The notes below the pieces were generated by a model that saw only the letters and a list, made by a program, of their open reading frames with translations, was not told the origin of the DNA and did not search any database. A DNA stretch of 64,000 bases from positions 3,490,588 through 3,554,587 of the forward strand of contig NZ_CP056199.1 of the NCBI RefSeq assembly GCF_013782625.1, read 5' to 3'. Both the position numbers and the translations under genes were made by a program. Below are positions 44,416 to 59,339 of the stretch, one piece after another; within the stretch, counting starts at the first letter, position 1, and every line of letters starts with the position of its first letter. This DNA comes from Enterobacter sp. RHBSTW-00994 (lineage in GTDB: Bacteria; Pseudomonadota; Gammaproteobacteria; Enterobacterales; Enterobacteriaceae).

Positions 44416-45771
44416 ATGTTGTCAAAATTTAAGCGTAATAAACATCAACAACACCTTGCTCTACTACCGAAGATTTCTCAGTCAGTTGATGATGTAGAGT
44501 TCTTTTACGCTCCCGCTCATTTTCGGGAGACGCTTCTGGAAAAGATCGCCAGTGCCACACAGCGTATTTGCATCGTGGCACTGTATCTTGAACAAGATGA
44601 AGGCGGGCGTGCGATCCTGAATGCGCTCTATGAAGCTAAACGTCTGCGTCCTGAACTGGATATCCGCGTTCTGGTTGACTGGCATCGTGCACAGCGCGGC
44701 CGTATCGGCGCAGCGGCTTCTAACACAAATGCCGACTGGTATTGCCGTACCTCACATGAAAACCCAGGCATTGAAGTCCCGGTCTATGGTGTACCCGTCA
44801 ATACGCGGGAAGCACTTGGAGTGCTTCATTTCAAGGGTTTCATTATTGATGACAGCGTATTGTATAGCGGTGCTAGCCTGAATGATGTTTACCTGCATCA
44901 ACTTGATAAGTATCGATATGATCGTTATCACCTGATTCGTAATCAGCAGATGGCCGATATCATGTTTAACTGGGTTGATACAAATCTGGTACATGGTCGT
45001 GGTGTAAATCGTCTTGATGATCCGCACCGTCCAAAAAGCCCGGAAATTAAAAATGACGTTCGCCTCTTCCGCCAGGAATTGCGTGATGCGGTTTATCATT
45101 TCCAGGGCGATGCTAACAACGAGCAACTATCTGTAACACCTCTGGTTGGTTTAGGTAAATCAAGCCTGCTGAATAAAACTATTTTCCACCTGATGCCCTG
45201 TGCCGATCATAAACTCACTATCTGCACACCTTACTTCAATCTTCCTGCCGTGCTGGTTCGCAATATTATCCAGTTACTGCGCGATGGTAAGAAAGTGGAA
45301 ATTATTGTTGGCGATAAAACCGCGAACGATTTTTTTATCCCGGAAGATCAGCCGTTCAAAATCATCGGTGCATTGCCCTATCTCTATGAGATCAACCTTC
45401 GTCGCTTCCTGAGCCGTTTACAGTACTACGTGAACACCGACCAACTGGTTGTGCGTTTGTGGAAAGATGAAGACAATACCTACCATCTCAAAGGTATGTG
45501 GGTGGACGATGAATGGATGCTACTGACTGGCAATAACCTGAACCCTCGCGCCTGGCGTCTGGACCTGGAAAATGCCATTTTAATTCACGATCCTCAGCAT
45601 GAGCTCGCAGAGAAACGTGAACATGAGCTGAATATTATTCGTACTCATACAACGGTAGTTCGACATTATCGGGATCTGCAAAGCATTGCAGATTATCCGA
45701 TTAAAGTCCGCAAACTCATTCGCCGTTTGCGCCGAATCCGAATTGACCGTCTTATTAGCCGCATTCTGTAA
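44416..45771 (+). CDS. pssA: Phosphatidylserine synthase PssA
   Basis: 451 residues from the ATG at 44416 ([11 protein letters not shown]); the GTG one codon earlier is less likely. It has two phospholipase-D-type HKD motifs ([10 protein letters not shown] and HLKGMWVDD). It joins CDP-diacylglycerol and serine. A clear terminator follows at 45777. Confidence 0.98.
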   Translation: MLSKFKRNKHQQHLALLPKISQSVDDVEFFYAPAHFRETLLEKIASATQRICIVALYLEQDEGGRAILNALYEAKRLRPELDIRVLVDWHRAQRGRIGAAASNTNADWYCRTSHENPGIEVPVYGVPVNTREALGVLHFKGFIIDDSVLYSGASLNDVYLHQLDKYRYDRYHLIRNQQMADIMFNWVDTNLVHGRGVNRLDDPHRPKSPEIKNDVRLFRQELRDAVYHFQGDANNEQLSVTPLVGLGKSSLLNKTIFHLMPCADHKLTICTPYFNLPAVLVRNIIQLLRDGKKVEIIVGDKTANDFFIPEDQPFKIIGALPYLYEINLRRFLSRLQYYVNTDQLVVRLWKDEDNTYHLKGMWVDDEWMLLTGNNLNPRAWRLDLENAILIHDPQHELAEKREHELNIIRTHTTVVRHYRDLQSIADYPIKVRKLIRRLRRIRIDRLISRIL

Positions 45772-45776
45772 TACTC

Positions 45777-45803
45777 AAGCCCTGTTATCCAACAGGGCTT
45801 TTT
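45777..45803 (+). terminator. pssA terminator
   Basis: AAGCCCTGTT, a short loop, AACAGGGCTT and five Ts in all, just after the pssA stop. It overlaps the region before yfiM. Confidence 0.92.
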
Positions 45804-45814
45804 ATGGAGCTCGC

Positions 45815-46138
45815 ATGCGCATTATTTTCCCTATCACCCTACTGTGCCTGACAGGCTGTAGCCATATGGCTAATGATAACTGGCAAGGTCAGGATAAAGC
45901 TCAACATTTTATTGCATCTGCCATGCTGTCTGCCGCAGGTAACGAGTATGCTCAACATCAGGGCTATAGCCGGGATCATAGCGCAGCTATCGGCTTCATG
46001 TTCTCAGTAAGCCTTGGTGCGTCAAAAGAGCTTTGGGACAGCCGTACTGCAGGAAGTGGCTGGAGCTGGAAAGATTTTGCCTGGGATGTAGCCGGTGCAA
46101 CGACCGGCTATGCCGTGTGGCAACTGGCGCATTATTAA
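45815..46138 (+). CDS. yfiM: Lipoprotein YfiM
   Basis: 107 residues from the ATG at 45815, equal in length to E. coli YfiM. The signal peptide ends in a lipobox (LLCLTGC, lipidated Cys15 followed by S). Conserved GQDKAQHF and WSWKDFAWD suggest the YfiM family; its function is unknown. It overlaps the end of kgtP by four bases, tail to tail. Confidence 0.92.
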   Translation: MRIIFPITLLCLTGCSHMANDNWQGQDKAQHFIASAMLSAAGNEYAQHQGYSRDHSAAIGFMFSVSLGASKELWDSRTAGSGWSWKDFAWDVAGATTGYAVWQLAHY

Positions 46139-47430
46139 AGGCGAATCCCCTTATCTTTACGATGTAACATCAAGGAAACAATGAAAGCCAGCGCTCCCAT
46201 TGCTGTGACATACCAGAAGAAGGCCGATTCACTCCCCAATGACTTCAGCAATAGCGCAAGATACTCGGCAGAACCACCAAACAGGGCGTTCGCGACAGCA
46301 TAAGAGAGCCCAACCCCCAGAGCTCGAACTTGCGCAGGAAACATCTCAGCCTTCAATATTCCACTAATAGAGGTATAAAAACTGGCAATCACCATTGCCA
46401 ACATCACGAGTGCAAATGCCGCGTATGGTGAGGAAACGCGCTGAAGCGCAGTTAAAATGGGAACAGTGCAGAGTACTGACATTGCGCCAAAAATCAGCAT
46501 CGATGCGCGGCGTCCTATTTTATCTGAAAGCGCACCAATCAAGGGTTGTATCAACATAAAAACGAATAGCGCCACGGTCATCACTACACTGGCGACATTT
46601 GCATGCATTCCCGTCGTGTTTACCAGGTACTTTTGCATGTACGTCGTAAAGGTGTAGAAACTGAGCGAACCGCCAGCGGTGAATCCTAAAACCATCAGAA
46701 ACGCTTTGCGATTTCGCCAGAGTCCCTTGAATGTCCCTGCTTCCTTCAATGACATTACTTCTTTTCGTGAGGTTTCATCTAACTGACGACGTAACCAAAG
46801 GGCAACAACTGCCAGTATCGCTCCCATAGCAAAGGGAATTCGCCATCCCCAGCTATGGAGTTGTTCATCGGTCAGTATCTGCTGCAAGATCACCACCACC
46901 AGGATTGCCAGGAGCTGACCACCAATAAGCGTGACATACTGGAAGGAAGCATAAAAACCTTTACGCCCCTCAAGCGCGATTTCACTCATGTATGTTGCGC
47001 TAGTACCGTATTCGCCACCAACAGACAGTCCCTGAAATAATCGGGCCACTAACAACAATGCTGGAGCCCATGTGCCAATAGCGTCATAACCCGGTAAGCA
47101 GGCGATGACTAATGACCCCAGACACATCATACAAACTGAGATTAACATTGAGGTTTTTCGTCCCTGGCGATCGGCAATTCGCCCAAACAGCCAACCACCA
47201 ATAGGACGCATTAAGAAACCTGCGGCAAATACCCCTGCCGTCTGCAGTAACTGTGTTGTGGTATTTCCAGATGGGAAAAATATATGGGCGAAATAAAGCG
47301 AACAAAATGAGTAGACGTAAAAATCAAACCATTCAACCAGATTTCCAGAAGAAGCACTGATGATTGCCCATACCCTTCGTCGGGTATCACTGCTCGCCAG
47401 TACCTCTTGCGATGTGATGCTCTCTGTCAT
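46135..47430 (-). CDS. kgtP: Alpha-ketoglutarate permease KgtP
   Basis: 431 residues, MFS metabolite:H+ symporter with twelve spans and the motif [19 protein letters not shown]. It imports 2-oxoglutarate. AGGAG precedes the ATG at 47430. Its place next to the rrn operon is the E. coli one. Confidence 0.96.
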   Translation of the reverse strand: MTESITSQEVLASSDTRRRVWAIISASSGNLVEWFDFYVYSFCSLYFAHIFFPSGNTTTQLLQTAGVFAAGFLMRPIGGWLFGRIADRQGRKTSMLISVCMMCLGSLVIACLPGYDAIGTWAPALLLVARLFQGLSVGGEYGTSATYMSEIALEGRKGFYASFQYVTLIGGQLLAILVVVILQQILTDEQLHSWGWRIPFAMGAILAVVALWLRRQLDETSRKEVMSLKEAGTFKGLWRNRKAFLMVLGFTAGGSLSFYTFTTYMQKYLVNTTGMHANVASVVMTVALFVFMLIQPLIGALSDKIGRRASMLIFGAMSVLCTVPILTALQRVSSPYAAFALVMLAMVIASFYTSISGILKAEMFPAQVRALGVGLSYAVANALFGGSAEYLALLLKSLGSESAFFWYVTAMGALAFIVSLMLHRKDKGIRL

Positions 47431-47636
47431 TGTCGTGATGCTCCTGCCATAAATACCGGCCTGGCGTTCTCTCGGTGACTCAGTTATTTGATAATTAAAT
47501 GTTATTATTTTGTTGCTTATAATATCGAGAGAACGATCACATATTTAATTAGCATGATAAGGAATCAGGAGGAGATGGCAGAAGCAACAATGCAGTTTCA
47601 GGGTGAGGCTGACGAAAATACGCAGGTACACAGACG

Positions 47637-47668
47637 CAAAAAACCCCGGACCTTTCGGACCGGGGTTT
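47637..47668 (-). terminator. rRNA operon terminator
   Basis: AACCCCGGTCC, GAAA loop, GGTCCGGGGTT and TTTT on the minus strand, 16 bases after the 5S 3' end: the rrn terminator T1. Confidence 0.95.
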
Positions 47669-47680
47669 CCTGCTTATTTG

Positions 47681-47800
47681 ATGCCTGGCAGTTCCCTACT
47701 CTCGCATGGGGAGACCCCACACTACCATCGGCGCTACGGCGTTTCACTTCTGAGTTCGGCATGGGGTCAGGTGGGACCACCGCGCTAAAGCCGCCAGGCA
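47681..47800 (-). rRNA. rrf: 5S ribosomal RNA
   Basis: 120 bases, from TGCCTGGCGGC (47800) to GCCAGGCAT (47681). It carries GCTTTAGCGCGG where K-12 has GCCGTAGCGCGG. A single 5S follows 23S. Confidence 0.98.
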
Positions 47801-47891
47801 AATTCTGTTCATTAACCCGCTTTCGCCGGCTAATATTATCTGTATCAGGCTGATTATCATGTCTCTTTCGCCAAAACATCTTCGGCGTTGT

Positions 47892-50795
<2,904 letters not shown>

Positions 50796-50928
50796 TCACA
50801 ACCCGAAGATGTTTCTTTCGATTCATCATCAAATTGCGAAAATTTGAGAGACTCGAACACACCTTCATCTGTTCTTATTACGGAGAACAGACACAGTGTG
50901 TCGTTTCAATTTTCAGCTTGATCCAGAT

Positions 50929-50940
50929 TTTTAAAGAGCA
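50929..50940 (-). promoter_or_regulatory. Spacer boxA-like antitermination site
   Basis: TGCTCTTTAAAA on the minus strand in the 16S-23S spacer, the Nus/SuhB antitermination boxA. Confidence 0.7.
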
Positions 50941-51026
50941 AATATCTCAAACGTGACTCGCTGCTCACGCAACGGAATCAGTTTTGAGATATATCGGCAG
51001 GTGACTTTCACTCACAAACCAGCAAG

Positions 51027-51102
51027 TGGCGTCCCCTAGGGGATTCGAACCCCTGTTACCGCCGTGAAAGGGCGGTGTCCTGGGCCTCTAGACGAAGGGG
51101 AC
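51027..51102 (-). tRNA. gltT/gltW-type: tRNA-Glu (UUC)
   Basis: 76 bases with an encoded CCA, starting GTCCCCTTCGTCTAGAGGCC; the anticodon loop is CTTTCAC, anticodon TTC, and the T arm is GGGTTCGAATCC. It lies in the 16S-23S spacer as in rrnG, rrnB and similar operons. Confidence 0.98.
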
Positions 51103-51187
51103 ACTGAAGTCTCAATCGCAAGACGCCTTGCTATTTACTTTTCATCAGACAATCTGTGTGGACACTACAAAGGCAGGTTCTTTAAGG

Positions 51188-52727
<1,540 letters not shown>

Positions 52728-52859
52728 AAGTTTGATGCTCGTGAATTAAACTTCGTAATGAATTACGTATGTTCACTCAGAGACTTGGTATTCATTTTTC
52801 GTCTTGCGACGTCAAGAATCCATGTCACTTTGAGTGCCCACACAGATTGTCTGATAAAT

Positions 52860-52871
52860 TGTTAAAGAGCA
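52860..52871 (-). promoter_or_regulatory. 16S leader boxA
   Basis: TGCTCTTTAACA on the minus strand, a perfect rrn boxA; it is bound by NusB-NusE and helped by SuhB, which is also encoded in this window. Confidence 0.92.
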
Positions 52872-52907
52872 GTGCCGCCTCGCTTTTCGCTGCGGCGCGG
52901 GGTGTGC

Positions 52908-52935
52908 ATATTACGCCCTCCCGCTACAGAGTCAA
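52908..52935 (-). promoter_or_regulatory. rrn promoter P2
   Basis: -35 TTGACT and -10 TAATAT with a 16-base spacer, followed by GCACACC. This fits the P2 promoter of rrn operons. Confidence 0.9.
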
Positions 52936-53037
52936 GCTTTTATTTTCGCTTTTCTCCGGGATTCTTCATCTGCTTTCGCCGGAGAACCCTGCTGATCCGG
53001 CGGCTCGCTTGCCGTTGTTCCGTGTCAGTGGAGGCGC

Positions 53038-53065
53038 ATTATAGGGAGTTATTCTGAAGCTGCAA
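53038..53065 (-). promoter_or_regulatory. rrn promoter P1
   Basis: -35 TTGCAG and -10 TATAAT with a 16-base spacer containing AATAACTCCC, then GCGCC (the GC discriminator of ppGpp control). Upstream is an A/T-rich stretch that may be the UP element. Confidence 0.92.
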
Positions 53066-53148
53066 GTGCAAAGTGAAAATTATCTACTGACCGCTCACTT
53101 TCCAGGCAAAACACCCTCCAGACATTCATTTTCGCCTGGTTTTTAAAC

Positions 53149-53176
53149 AAAAACGAGCCGCAAGCGGCCCGTTTTT
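53149..53176 (-). terminator. clpB terminator
   Basis: On the minus strand AAAAACGGGCCGC, a short loop, GCGGCTCGTTTTT and GTTT. It lies 14 bases after the clpB stop. Confidence 0.88.
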
Positions 53177-53189
53177 GATGTTTTGTGAC

Positions 53190-55763
53190 TTACTGCACTG
53201 CCACAATTCGATCGTCATTCACTTCCAGACGAATCACTTTACCTGGAATCAGCTCTCCCGAAAGGATTTGCTGTGCCAGAGGGTTTTCGATCTGCTGCTG
53301 GATAGCGCGTTTCAGAGGACGTGCACCGTAAACAGGATCGTAGCCGTTCTCGCTAAGCAGTTTCAGCGCCTCATCAGAAATGTGGATTTCATATCCACGC
53401 TCTTCCAGACGTTTATAAAGGCGCTGCAACTGGATTTGTGCAATAGAGGCAATATGTTTTTCACCCAATGGATGGAACACAACCACTTCATCAATACGGT
53501 TAATGAACTCAGGACGGAAGCTGTGGCTTACCACGCCCATCACCAGATCCTTCATATGCCCGTAATCCAGCTCACCAAAACGCTCCTGGATAAGATCAGA
53601 GCCCAGGTTAGACGTCATAATGACTACCGTATTACGGAAATCAACCGTTCTCCCCTGCCCGTCAGTGAGTCGTCCATCATCCAGAACCTGTAGCAGAATG
53701 TTGAACACATCCGGATGCGCTTTTTCCACCTCATCCAGCAGGATGACGGAGTAAGGACGACGCCGAACCGCTTCTGTCAGATAGCCCCCCTCTTCATAAC
53801 CAACATATCCCGGAGGAGCGCCAACCAGACGCGACACAGAGTGTTTCTCCATAAACTCGGACATATCGATACGAATCATGGCGTCATCGCTGTCGAACAT
53901 AAAGTTAGCCAGAGCTTTGCACAGTTCTGTTTTACCCACACCCGTAGGCCCAAGGAACAGGAACGAACCAATAGGGCGATTTGGATCGGACAATCCCGCA
54001 CGGCTACGACGAATCGCATTCGATACGGCTTCAACGGCTTCATCCTGACCAATAACACGCTGGTGCAGATCTTGTTCCATCCGCAACAGTTTTTCTCGCT
54101 CACTTTCCATCATGCGAGCAACAGGAATACCGGTCCAACGCGCAAGCACCTCCGCAATTTCTGCATCAGTCACTTTGTTACGTAACAAACGCATAGTTTT
54201 GCCTTCTGACTGCGTAGCCGACTCTAACTGTTTTTCCAGTTCAGGGATTTTTCCGTATTGCAGTTCAGACATGCGCGCCAGGTCACCCACACGGCGAGCT
54301 TGCTCAATCGCAATTTTTGCCTGCTCCAGCTCAGCCTTGATCGTCTGAGTTCCGGAAAGAGAGGCTTTTTCCGCTTTCCACTCTTCTTCTAACTCAGAAT
54401 ACTGTCGCTCTTTGTCGTCCAGCTCTTCATTAAGCATATCCAGGCGTTTCTTACTGGCTTCATCCGACTCTTTCTTCAGTGCCTGCTGTTCCAGTTTTAG
54501 CTGGATAATTCGACGATCAAGCCTGTCGAGCTCTTCCGGTTTCGAGTCGATCTGCATACGGATACTTGATGCCGCTTCATCAATCAAATCTATAGCTTTA
54601 TCCGGAAGCTGGCGATCCGCAATATAGCGATGTGAAAGCGTCGCCGCCGCAACAATTGCCGGATCAGTGATCTGCACATGATGATGCAGTTCATAACGCT
54701 CTTTCAGACCACGCAAAATCGCGATGGTATCTTCGACAGTCGGTTCAGCCACAAACACTTTCTGGAAACGACGCTCCAGCGCAGCGTCTTTTTCAATGTA
54801 CTGGCGATATTCATCCAGCGTCGTCGCCCCAACGCAGTGAAGTTCACCGCGTGCCAGAGCAGGTTTCAGCATATTCCCGGCATCCATTGCGCCGTCTGCT
54901 TTTCCTGCACCGACCATCGTGTGTAATTCATCGATAAACAGAATGACGTTGCCTTCCTGCTTGGCCAGATCGTTAAGCACACCTTTCAGACGCTCTTCAA
55001 ACTCACCACGGTATTTTGCCCCTGCCACCAGCGCACCCATATCCAGCGCCAATACACGTCGACCTTTCAGCCCCTCCGGCACTTCACCGTTCACAATACG
55101 CTGCGCCAGTCCTTCGACAATGGCTGTTTTACCTACACCAGGCTCACCAATTAACACCGGGTTATTTTTGGTACGACGTTGCAGCACCTGAATAGTGCGG
55201 CGAATTTCTTCGTCACGGCCGATCACCGGATCAAGCTTGCCCTGTTCGGCACGCTCGGTCAGATCGACTGTAAATTTTTTCAAAGCCTGACGCTGGTCTT
55301 CGGCTCCCTGATCGTTCACGCTTTCACCTCCGCGCATATTTTCAATCGCCTGAGTCACATTGGCGGTTGTTGCTCCGGCAGTCTTCAGCAGATCGGTCAG
55401 CGTACCGCGTGATTCAAGCACCGCCAGAACAAACAGTTCTGACGAAATAAAGTTGTCCCCACGTTTTTGCGCCAGCTTGTCGCAAAGATTCAGCACTCGC
55501 ACCAGATCCTGAGACGGTTGCACATCACCGCCCGTACCTTCTACCTGAGGTAGACGGCTCAGAGCCTGATCGATGGCTGTGCGTAACTGGCCAGCATTAA
55601 TGCCAGCAGACGTTAATAAAGGACGTACCGATCCCCCTTCCTGATTCAGCAAGGCGCTCATTAGATGAAGAGGTTCGATAAATTGGTTGTCGTGCCCCAG
55701 TGCGAGAGACTGGGCATCGGCGAGAGCAAGCTGGAATTTATTAGTAAGACGATCCAGACGCAT
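53190..55763 (-). CDS. clpB: Disaggregase ClpB
   Basis: 857 residues from the ATG at 55763 ([12 protein letters not shown]). Domains in order: Clp N-domain (1-145), AAA-1 (Walker A GEPGVGKT), a coiled-coil middle domain (about 400-530), AAA-2 (GPTGVGKT) and the C-terminal ClpB domain. It works with DnaK to dissolve aggregates. The internal GTG start that gives the short ClpB form is possible near residue 149. A sigma-32 promoter is seen upstream. Confidence 0.99.
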   Translation of the reverse strand: MRLDRLTNKFQLALADAQSLALGHDNQFIEPLHLMSALLNQEGGSVRPLLTSAGINAGQLRTAIDQALSRLPQVEGTGGDVQPSQDLVRVLNLCDKLAQKRGDNFISSELFVLAVLESRGTLTDLLKTAGATTANVTQAIENMRGGESVNDQGAEDQRQALKKFTVDLTERAEQGKLDPVIGRDEEIRRTIQVLQRRTKNNPVLIGEPGVGKTAIVEGLAQRIVNGEVPEGLKGRRVLALDMGALVAGAKYRGEFEERLKGVLNDLAKQEGNVILFIDELHTMVGAGKADGAMDAGNMLKPALARGELHCVGATTLDEYRQYIEKDAALERRFQKVFVAEPTVEDTIAILRGLKERYELHHHVQITDPAIVAAATLSHRYIADRQLPDKAIDLIDEAASSIRMQIDSKPEELDRLDRRIIQLKLEQQALKKESDEASKKRLDMLNEELDDKERQYSELEEEWKAEKASLSGTQTIKAELEQAKIAIEQARRVGDLARMSELQYGKIPELEKQLESATQSEGKTMRLLRNKVTDAEIAEVLARWTGIPVARMMESEREKLLRMEQDLHQRVIGQDEAVEAVSNAIRRSRAGLSDPNRPIGSFLFLGPTGVGKTELCKALANFMFDSDDAMIRIDMSEFMEKHSVSRLVGAPPGYVGYEEGGYLTEAVRRRPYSVILLDEVEKAHPDVFNILLQVLDDGRLTDGQGRTVDFRNTVVIMTSNLGSDLIQERFGELDYGHMKDLVMGVVSHSFRPEFINRIDEVVVFHPLGEKHIASIAQIQLQRLYKRLEERGYEIHISDEALKLLSENGYDPVYGARPLKRAIQQQIENPLAQQILSGELIPGKVIRLEVNDDRIVAVQ

Positions 55764-55802
55764 AACTCCTCCCATAACAGGTCAAATTTGCTACTGGAGA
55801 TT

Positions 55803-55830
55803 AAATGAGGTCATCCCTCAATTATTCAAG
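55803..55830 (-). promoter_or_regulatory. Sigma-32 promoter of clpB
   Basis: -35 CTTGAAT and -10 CCTCATTT spaced by 13 bases, as at E. coli clpB. It lies 40 bases upstream of the ATG. Confidence 0.92.
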
Positions 55831-55892
55831 GTTAATGACCTGAATTATGTGAAAAGAAAACGGCACGTACCGGATCGTCTTGATTCTTTAGG

Positions 55893-56624
55893 TTATATCA
55901 GCCAAATAAAACTTGCCATACGCCCCGTGGTCTTGTCGCGACGATAAGAGAAAAAATCACCCTTTTCGGTGAAGGTACAACGATCTCCGCCGAAGATTTG
56001 CGTGATACCCAGACGATTCAGGCGTTGACGGGCGAGTTGATAAATATCGGCAAGATACTTTTCACCAACGGGGGAGAAGGCGGTCTCAGCTTGCGGGTCT
56101 TTCGCCATAAACGCCTCGCGAACCTCCAGCCCAACTTCAAATGCCTGAGGACCAATTGCCGGGCCAAGCCAGGCAATAATATTGGCAGGACTATCGTTGA
56201 AGCAGGCGACTGTTTCCTCAAGCACCCCTTCGCACAAACCACGCCAACCCGCATGTGCTGCAGCCACTTCTGTTCCTGCACGGTTACAGAATAACACCGG
56301 CAGGCAATCTGCCGTCATCACAGCACACACAGTCCCTGGCGTATTACTGTAGGAAGCATCAGCACGTTTTGAAGCATAGGGTTCGCCTGTAAGCTTCAAA
56401 ACGTCTTTACTGTGCACCTGTTCCAGCCAGACCGGTTTTGAAGGCAGATTTCCTGCAGTAAACACACGCTTACGGTTTTCTTCAACGTGCTCAAGATTAT
56501 CACCGCAGTGTGCACCGAGATTCAGAGATGCCCATGCTTCCAGACTTACACCGCCAATACGGGTCGAACTACAGGCAGCCACCCCCTCAGGCAGTGGCCA
56601 CTCCGGGACAATCAGTTTGGTCAT
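55893..56624 (-). CDS. pgeF: Peptidoglycan editing factor / multicopper-like PgeF (YfiH)
   Basis: 243 residues, DUF152/laccase-domain family with the metal ligand region (VHSKDVLKL, TADCLPVLFC, AAAHAGWRGL). In E. coli it keeps serine out of the peptide stem of peptidoglycan; related proteins are purine nucleoside phosphorylases. Its ATG overlaps the rluD stop in ATGA. Confidence 0.94.
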   Translation of the reverse strand: MTKLIVPEWPLPEGVAACSSTRIGGVSLEAWASLNLGAHCGDNLEHVEENRKRVFTAGNLPSKPVWLEQVHSKDVLKLTGEPYASKRADASYSNTPGTVCAVMTADCLPVLFCNRAGTEVAAAHAGWRGLCEGVLEETVACFNDSPANIIAWLGPAIGPQAFEVGLEVREAFMAKDPQAETAFSPVGEKYLADIYQLARQRLNRLGITQIFGGDRCTFTEKGDFFSYRRDKTTGRMASFIWLI

Positions 56625-57601
56625 AACCAGTCCACTTGATCCTTATGCTCTTCAAAATCAGCGCGCATCGCATCGATAAGCTCAACCATATCCTGCGGGA
56701 TCGGCGCATGCCATTCCATCTGAATACCGCTGATTGGGTGGTAAAGACGTAGCATCGTTGCATGCAACGCCTGACGATCGAATTTACGCAATACGCTGAT
56801 AAACTCGTCCGACGCACCTTTTGGCGGACGCGGACGCCCACCGTATACCTGATCACCTACCAGCGGATGAGTAATATGTGACATATGTACACGGATCTGA
56901 TGCGTACGGCCCGTTTCCAGGCGTAAACGCAAGCGCGTATGGATACGGAAATGTTCCATAATGCGGTAGTGCGTCACTGCCGGTTTGCCCATAGGATGCA
57001 CCGACATATGGGTACGCTTGGTTGGATGACGGCTAATGGGTTCTTCTACTGTACCACCAGATGTCATATGACCAATCGCGACCGCTTCGTATTCACGGGT
57101 GATTTCGCGCAGTTGCAACGATTCGACCAGACGCGTCTGAGCTGGGATAGTTTTCGCCACAACCATCAGACCAGTGGTGTCTTTATCAAGACGGTGCACG
57201 ATACCCGCACGCGGAACGTCGGCAATCGGTGGGTAATAGTGGAGCAGTGCGTTAAGCACTGTACCGTCAGGGTTTCCCGCACCGGGATGAACAACCAGAT
57301 CGCGCGGCTTGTTAATCACCAAAATATCATCATCTTCATAGACAATGTTCAGTGGGATATCCTGCGGCTCGAAGCGGACTTCCTCTTCAATTTCAGCATT
57401 GATGGCGACAGCTTCCCCACCTAACACCTTCTCTTTCGGTTTGTCCCAGACTTTACCGTTAACCAGCACGCGCTGGTCGAGAATCCATTCTTTTATGCGT
57501 GAACGCGAATAATCAGGGAACATTTCAGCCAAAGCTTGATCTAAGCGTTGACCGAGCTGATTTTCGGAGACTGTTGCGGTGAGTTCTACTCGTTGTGCCA
57601 T
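56621..57601 (-). CDS. rluD: 23S rRNA pseudouridine synthase RluD
   Basis: 326 residues: an N-terminal S4 domain (about 18-75) and the catalytic domain with Asp139 in HRLDKDTTGLM. It makes pseudouridines 1911, 1915 and 1917 in helix 69 of 23S rRNA. Divergent from bamD, operon with pgeF. Confidence 0.98.
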   Translation of the reverse strand: MAQRVELTATVSENQLGQRLDQALAEMFPDYSRSRIKEWILDQRVLVNGKVWDKPKEKVLGGEAVAINAEIEEEVRFEPQDIPLNIVYEDDDILVINKPRDLVVHPGAGNPDGTVLNALLHYYPPIADVPRAGIVHRLDKDTTGLMVVAKTIPAQTRLVESLQLREITREYEAVAIGHMTSGGTVEEPISRHPTKRTHMSVHPMGKPAVTHYRIMEHFRIHTRLRLRLETGRTHQIRVHMSHITHPLVGDQVYGGRPRPPKGASDEFISVLRKFDRQALHATMLRLYHPISGIQMEWHAPIPQDMVELIDAMRADFEEHKDQVDWL

Positions 57602-57731
57602 AGACTGCTTCTTCGTTTAACGTTGGGTTTTACGGCTTTGCCGTTTAATATAGTGTGCTATTGTAGCTGGTCTTAATCGGGAGCAGGAAAGAGATTCTCC
57701 CGGACAAACATTTGAGGAAAGTCAAAACGTC

Positions 57732-58469
57732 ATGACGCGCATGAAATATCTGGTGGCAGCGGCCACGTTGAGCCTGGCTTTGGTGGGCTGCTCCGGTTCA
57801 AATGAACAGGTCCCTGACAATCCGCCGAATGAAATCTATGCGACTGCACAACAAAAACTGCAGGACGGTAACTGGAAACAGGCGATAACGCAACTGGAAG
57901 CGCTGGATAATCGCTATCCATTTGGTCCGTATTCGCAGCAGGTACAGTTAGATCTCATCTACGCTTACTATAAAAATGCCGACCTGCCGCTGGCTCAGGC
58001 TACGATCGATCGCTTCATGCGTTTGAACCCGACTCATCCTAACATTGATTATGTCATGTATATGCGCGGTCTGACTAACATGGCGCTTGATGACAGTGCT
58101 TTACAGGGGTTCTTCGGTGTTGATCGCTCAGACCGTGACCCGCAACACGCACGTGACGCCTTTAATGACTTCTCCAAGCTGGTGCGCAGTTACCCGAACA
58201 GCCAGTACATTACAGATGCAACCAAACGCCTGGTGTTCCTGAAAGATCGCCTGGCTAAATATGAATATTCAGTTGCGGAGTACTACACCCGTCGTGGTGC
58301 GTGGGTAGCCGTAGTCAACCGAGTAGAAGGTATGCTGCGCGATTATCCGGATACACAGGCAACACGTGATGGTCTGAAACTCATGGAAAATGCATACCGT
58401 CAAATGCAGATGAATGCGCAAGCCGAAAAAGTGGCGAAAATTATTGCAGCAAACAGCAGCAATACCTGA
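57732..58469 (+). CDS. bamD: Outer-membrane assembly lipoprotein BamD
   Basis: 245 residues. Signal peptide and lipobox LALVGC with lipid Cys20, then five tetratricopeptide-type repeats (first from about 35: [20 protein letters not shown]). Essential component of the Bam complex. Promoter region is in the 130 bases shared with rluD. Confidence 0.98.
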   Translation: MTRMKYLVAAATLSLALVGCSGSNEQVPDNPPNEIYATAQQKLQDGNWKQAITQLEALDNRYPFGPYSQQVQLDLIYAYYKNADLPLAQATIDRFMRLNPTHPNIDYVMYMRGLTNMALDDSALQGFFGVDRSDRDPQHARDAFNDFSKLVRSYPNSQYITDATKRLVFLKDRLAKYEYSVAEYYTRRGAWVAVVNRVEGMLRDYPDTQATRDGLKLMENAYRQMQMNAQAEKVAKIIAANSSNT

Positions 58470-58484
58470 CGTACAGCACCATGC

Positions 58485-58515
58485 AAAACGGCAGCCTCTG
58501 GGCTGCCGTTTTTTT
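58485..58515 (+). terminator. bamD terminator
   Basis: AAAACGGCAGCC, a TCTG loop, GGCTGCCGTTTTTTT, just after the bamD stop. Confidence 0.93.
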
Positions 58516-58657
58516 ATGCGTTTTCGTCATAAGCTGAAGCGGTTTAGCTACAGCACATCCTATCAACTATGACCGTAATTCCCGACTTCGACAAGGTAAA
58601 AATCATCTCTTCCTGTCCTGCCTCACAAAAAAGATTCCCTGACAAAAACCGACAAAA

Positions 58658-59080
<423 letters not shown>

Positions 59081-59103
59081 TCCTTTAAATTGAGTGTACC
59101 GCC

Positions 59104-59128
59104 AACGCGCCTTCGGGCGCGTTTTTTA
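59104..59128 (+). terminator. raiA terminator
   Basis: AACGCGC, CTTCG loop, GGCGCGTTTTTT after the raiA stop. Confidence 0.93.
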
Positions 59129-59185
59129 TTGACAGGATGAAAACAGTACGGGTACTTTAAACGGTATCAATCACAGGATGACTTC

Positions 59186-59233
59186 ATGAAACAAACGCTG
59201 TTCTTCTTCGCATTCTTTTTTACCTTCCCCTGA
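59186..59233 (+). CDS. pheL: pheA leader peptide PheL
   Basis: 15 codons: [15 protein letters not shown], with seven phenylalanines. K-12 PheL has [15 protein letters not shown], so the Phe run is the same and residues 3-5 differ. It senses Phe-tRNA supply for attenuation of pheA. The ribosome site AGGATG precedes the ATG. Not among the longer open frames because of its size. Confidence 0.97.
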   Translation: MKQTLFFFAFFFTFP

Positions 59234-59235
59234 AT

Positions 59236-59308
59236 GGGAGGCGTTTCGTCGTGTGATAAAGAATGCGAAGACGAACAACAAGGCCTCCCAAACCGGGGGG
59301 CCTTTTTT
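59236..59308 (+). promoter_or_regulatory. pheA attenuator with antiterminator pairing
   Basis: The terminator AAGGCCTCCC, AAACC loop, GGGGGGCCTTTTTT (59280-59308) can be broken by pairing GGGAGGC (59236-59242) with GCCTCCC (59283-59289). Ribosome stalling at the Phe codons of pheL would favour the antiterminator. Confidence 0.93.
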
Positions 59309-59339
59309 ATTGATAACTATAAACGAGACAGGCAACACT

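Larger units (their letters stand above)
52728..53189. other. rrn leader and promoter region, clpB 3' end
   Basis: 462 bases without a gene. They hold the 16S leader with boxA, promoters P2 and P1 with an A/T-rich stretch upstream, and the clpB terminator. Confidence 0.85.

Noticed and set aside
47488-47853. 121-codon ORF over the rrn terminator and 5S
   Set aside because: It reads antisense through a terminator and rRNA gene; not protein-like, though its ribosome site is noted as a finding.
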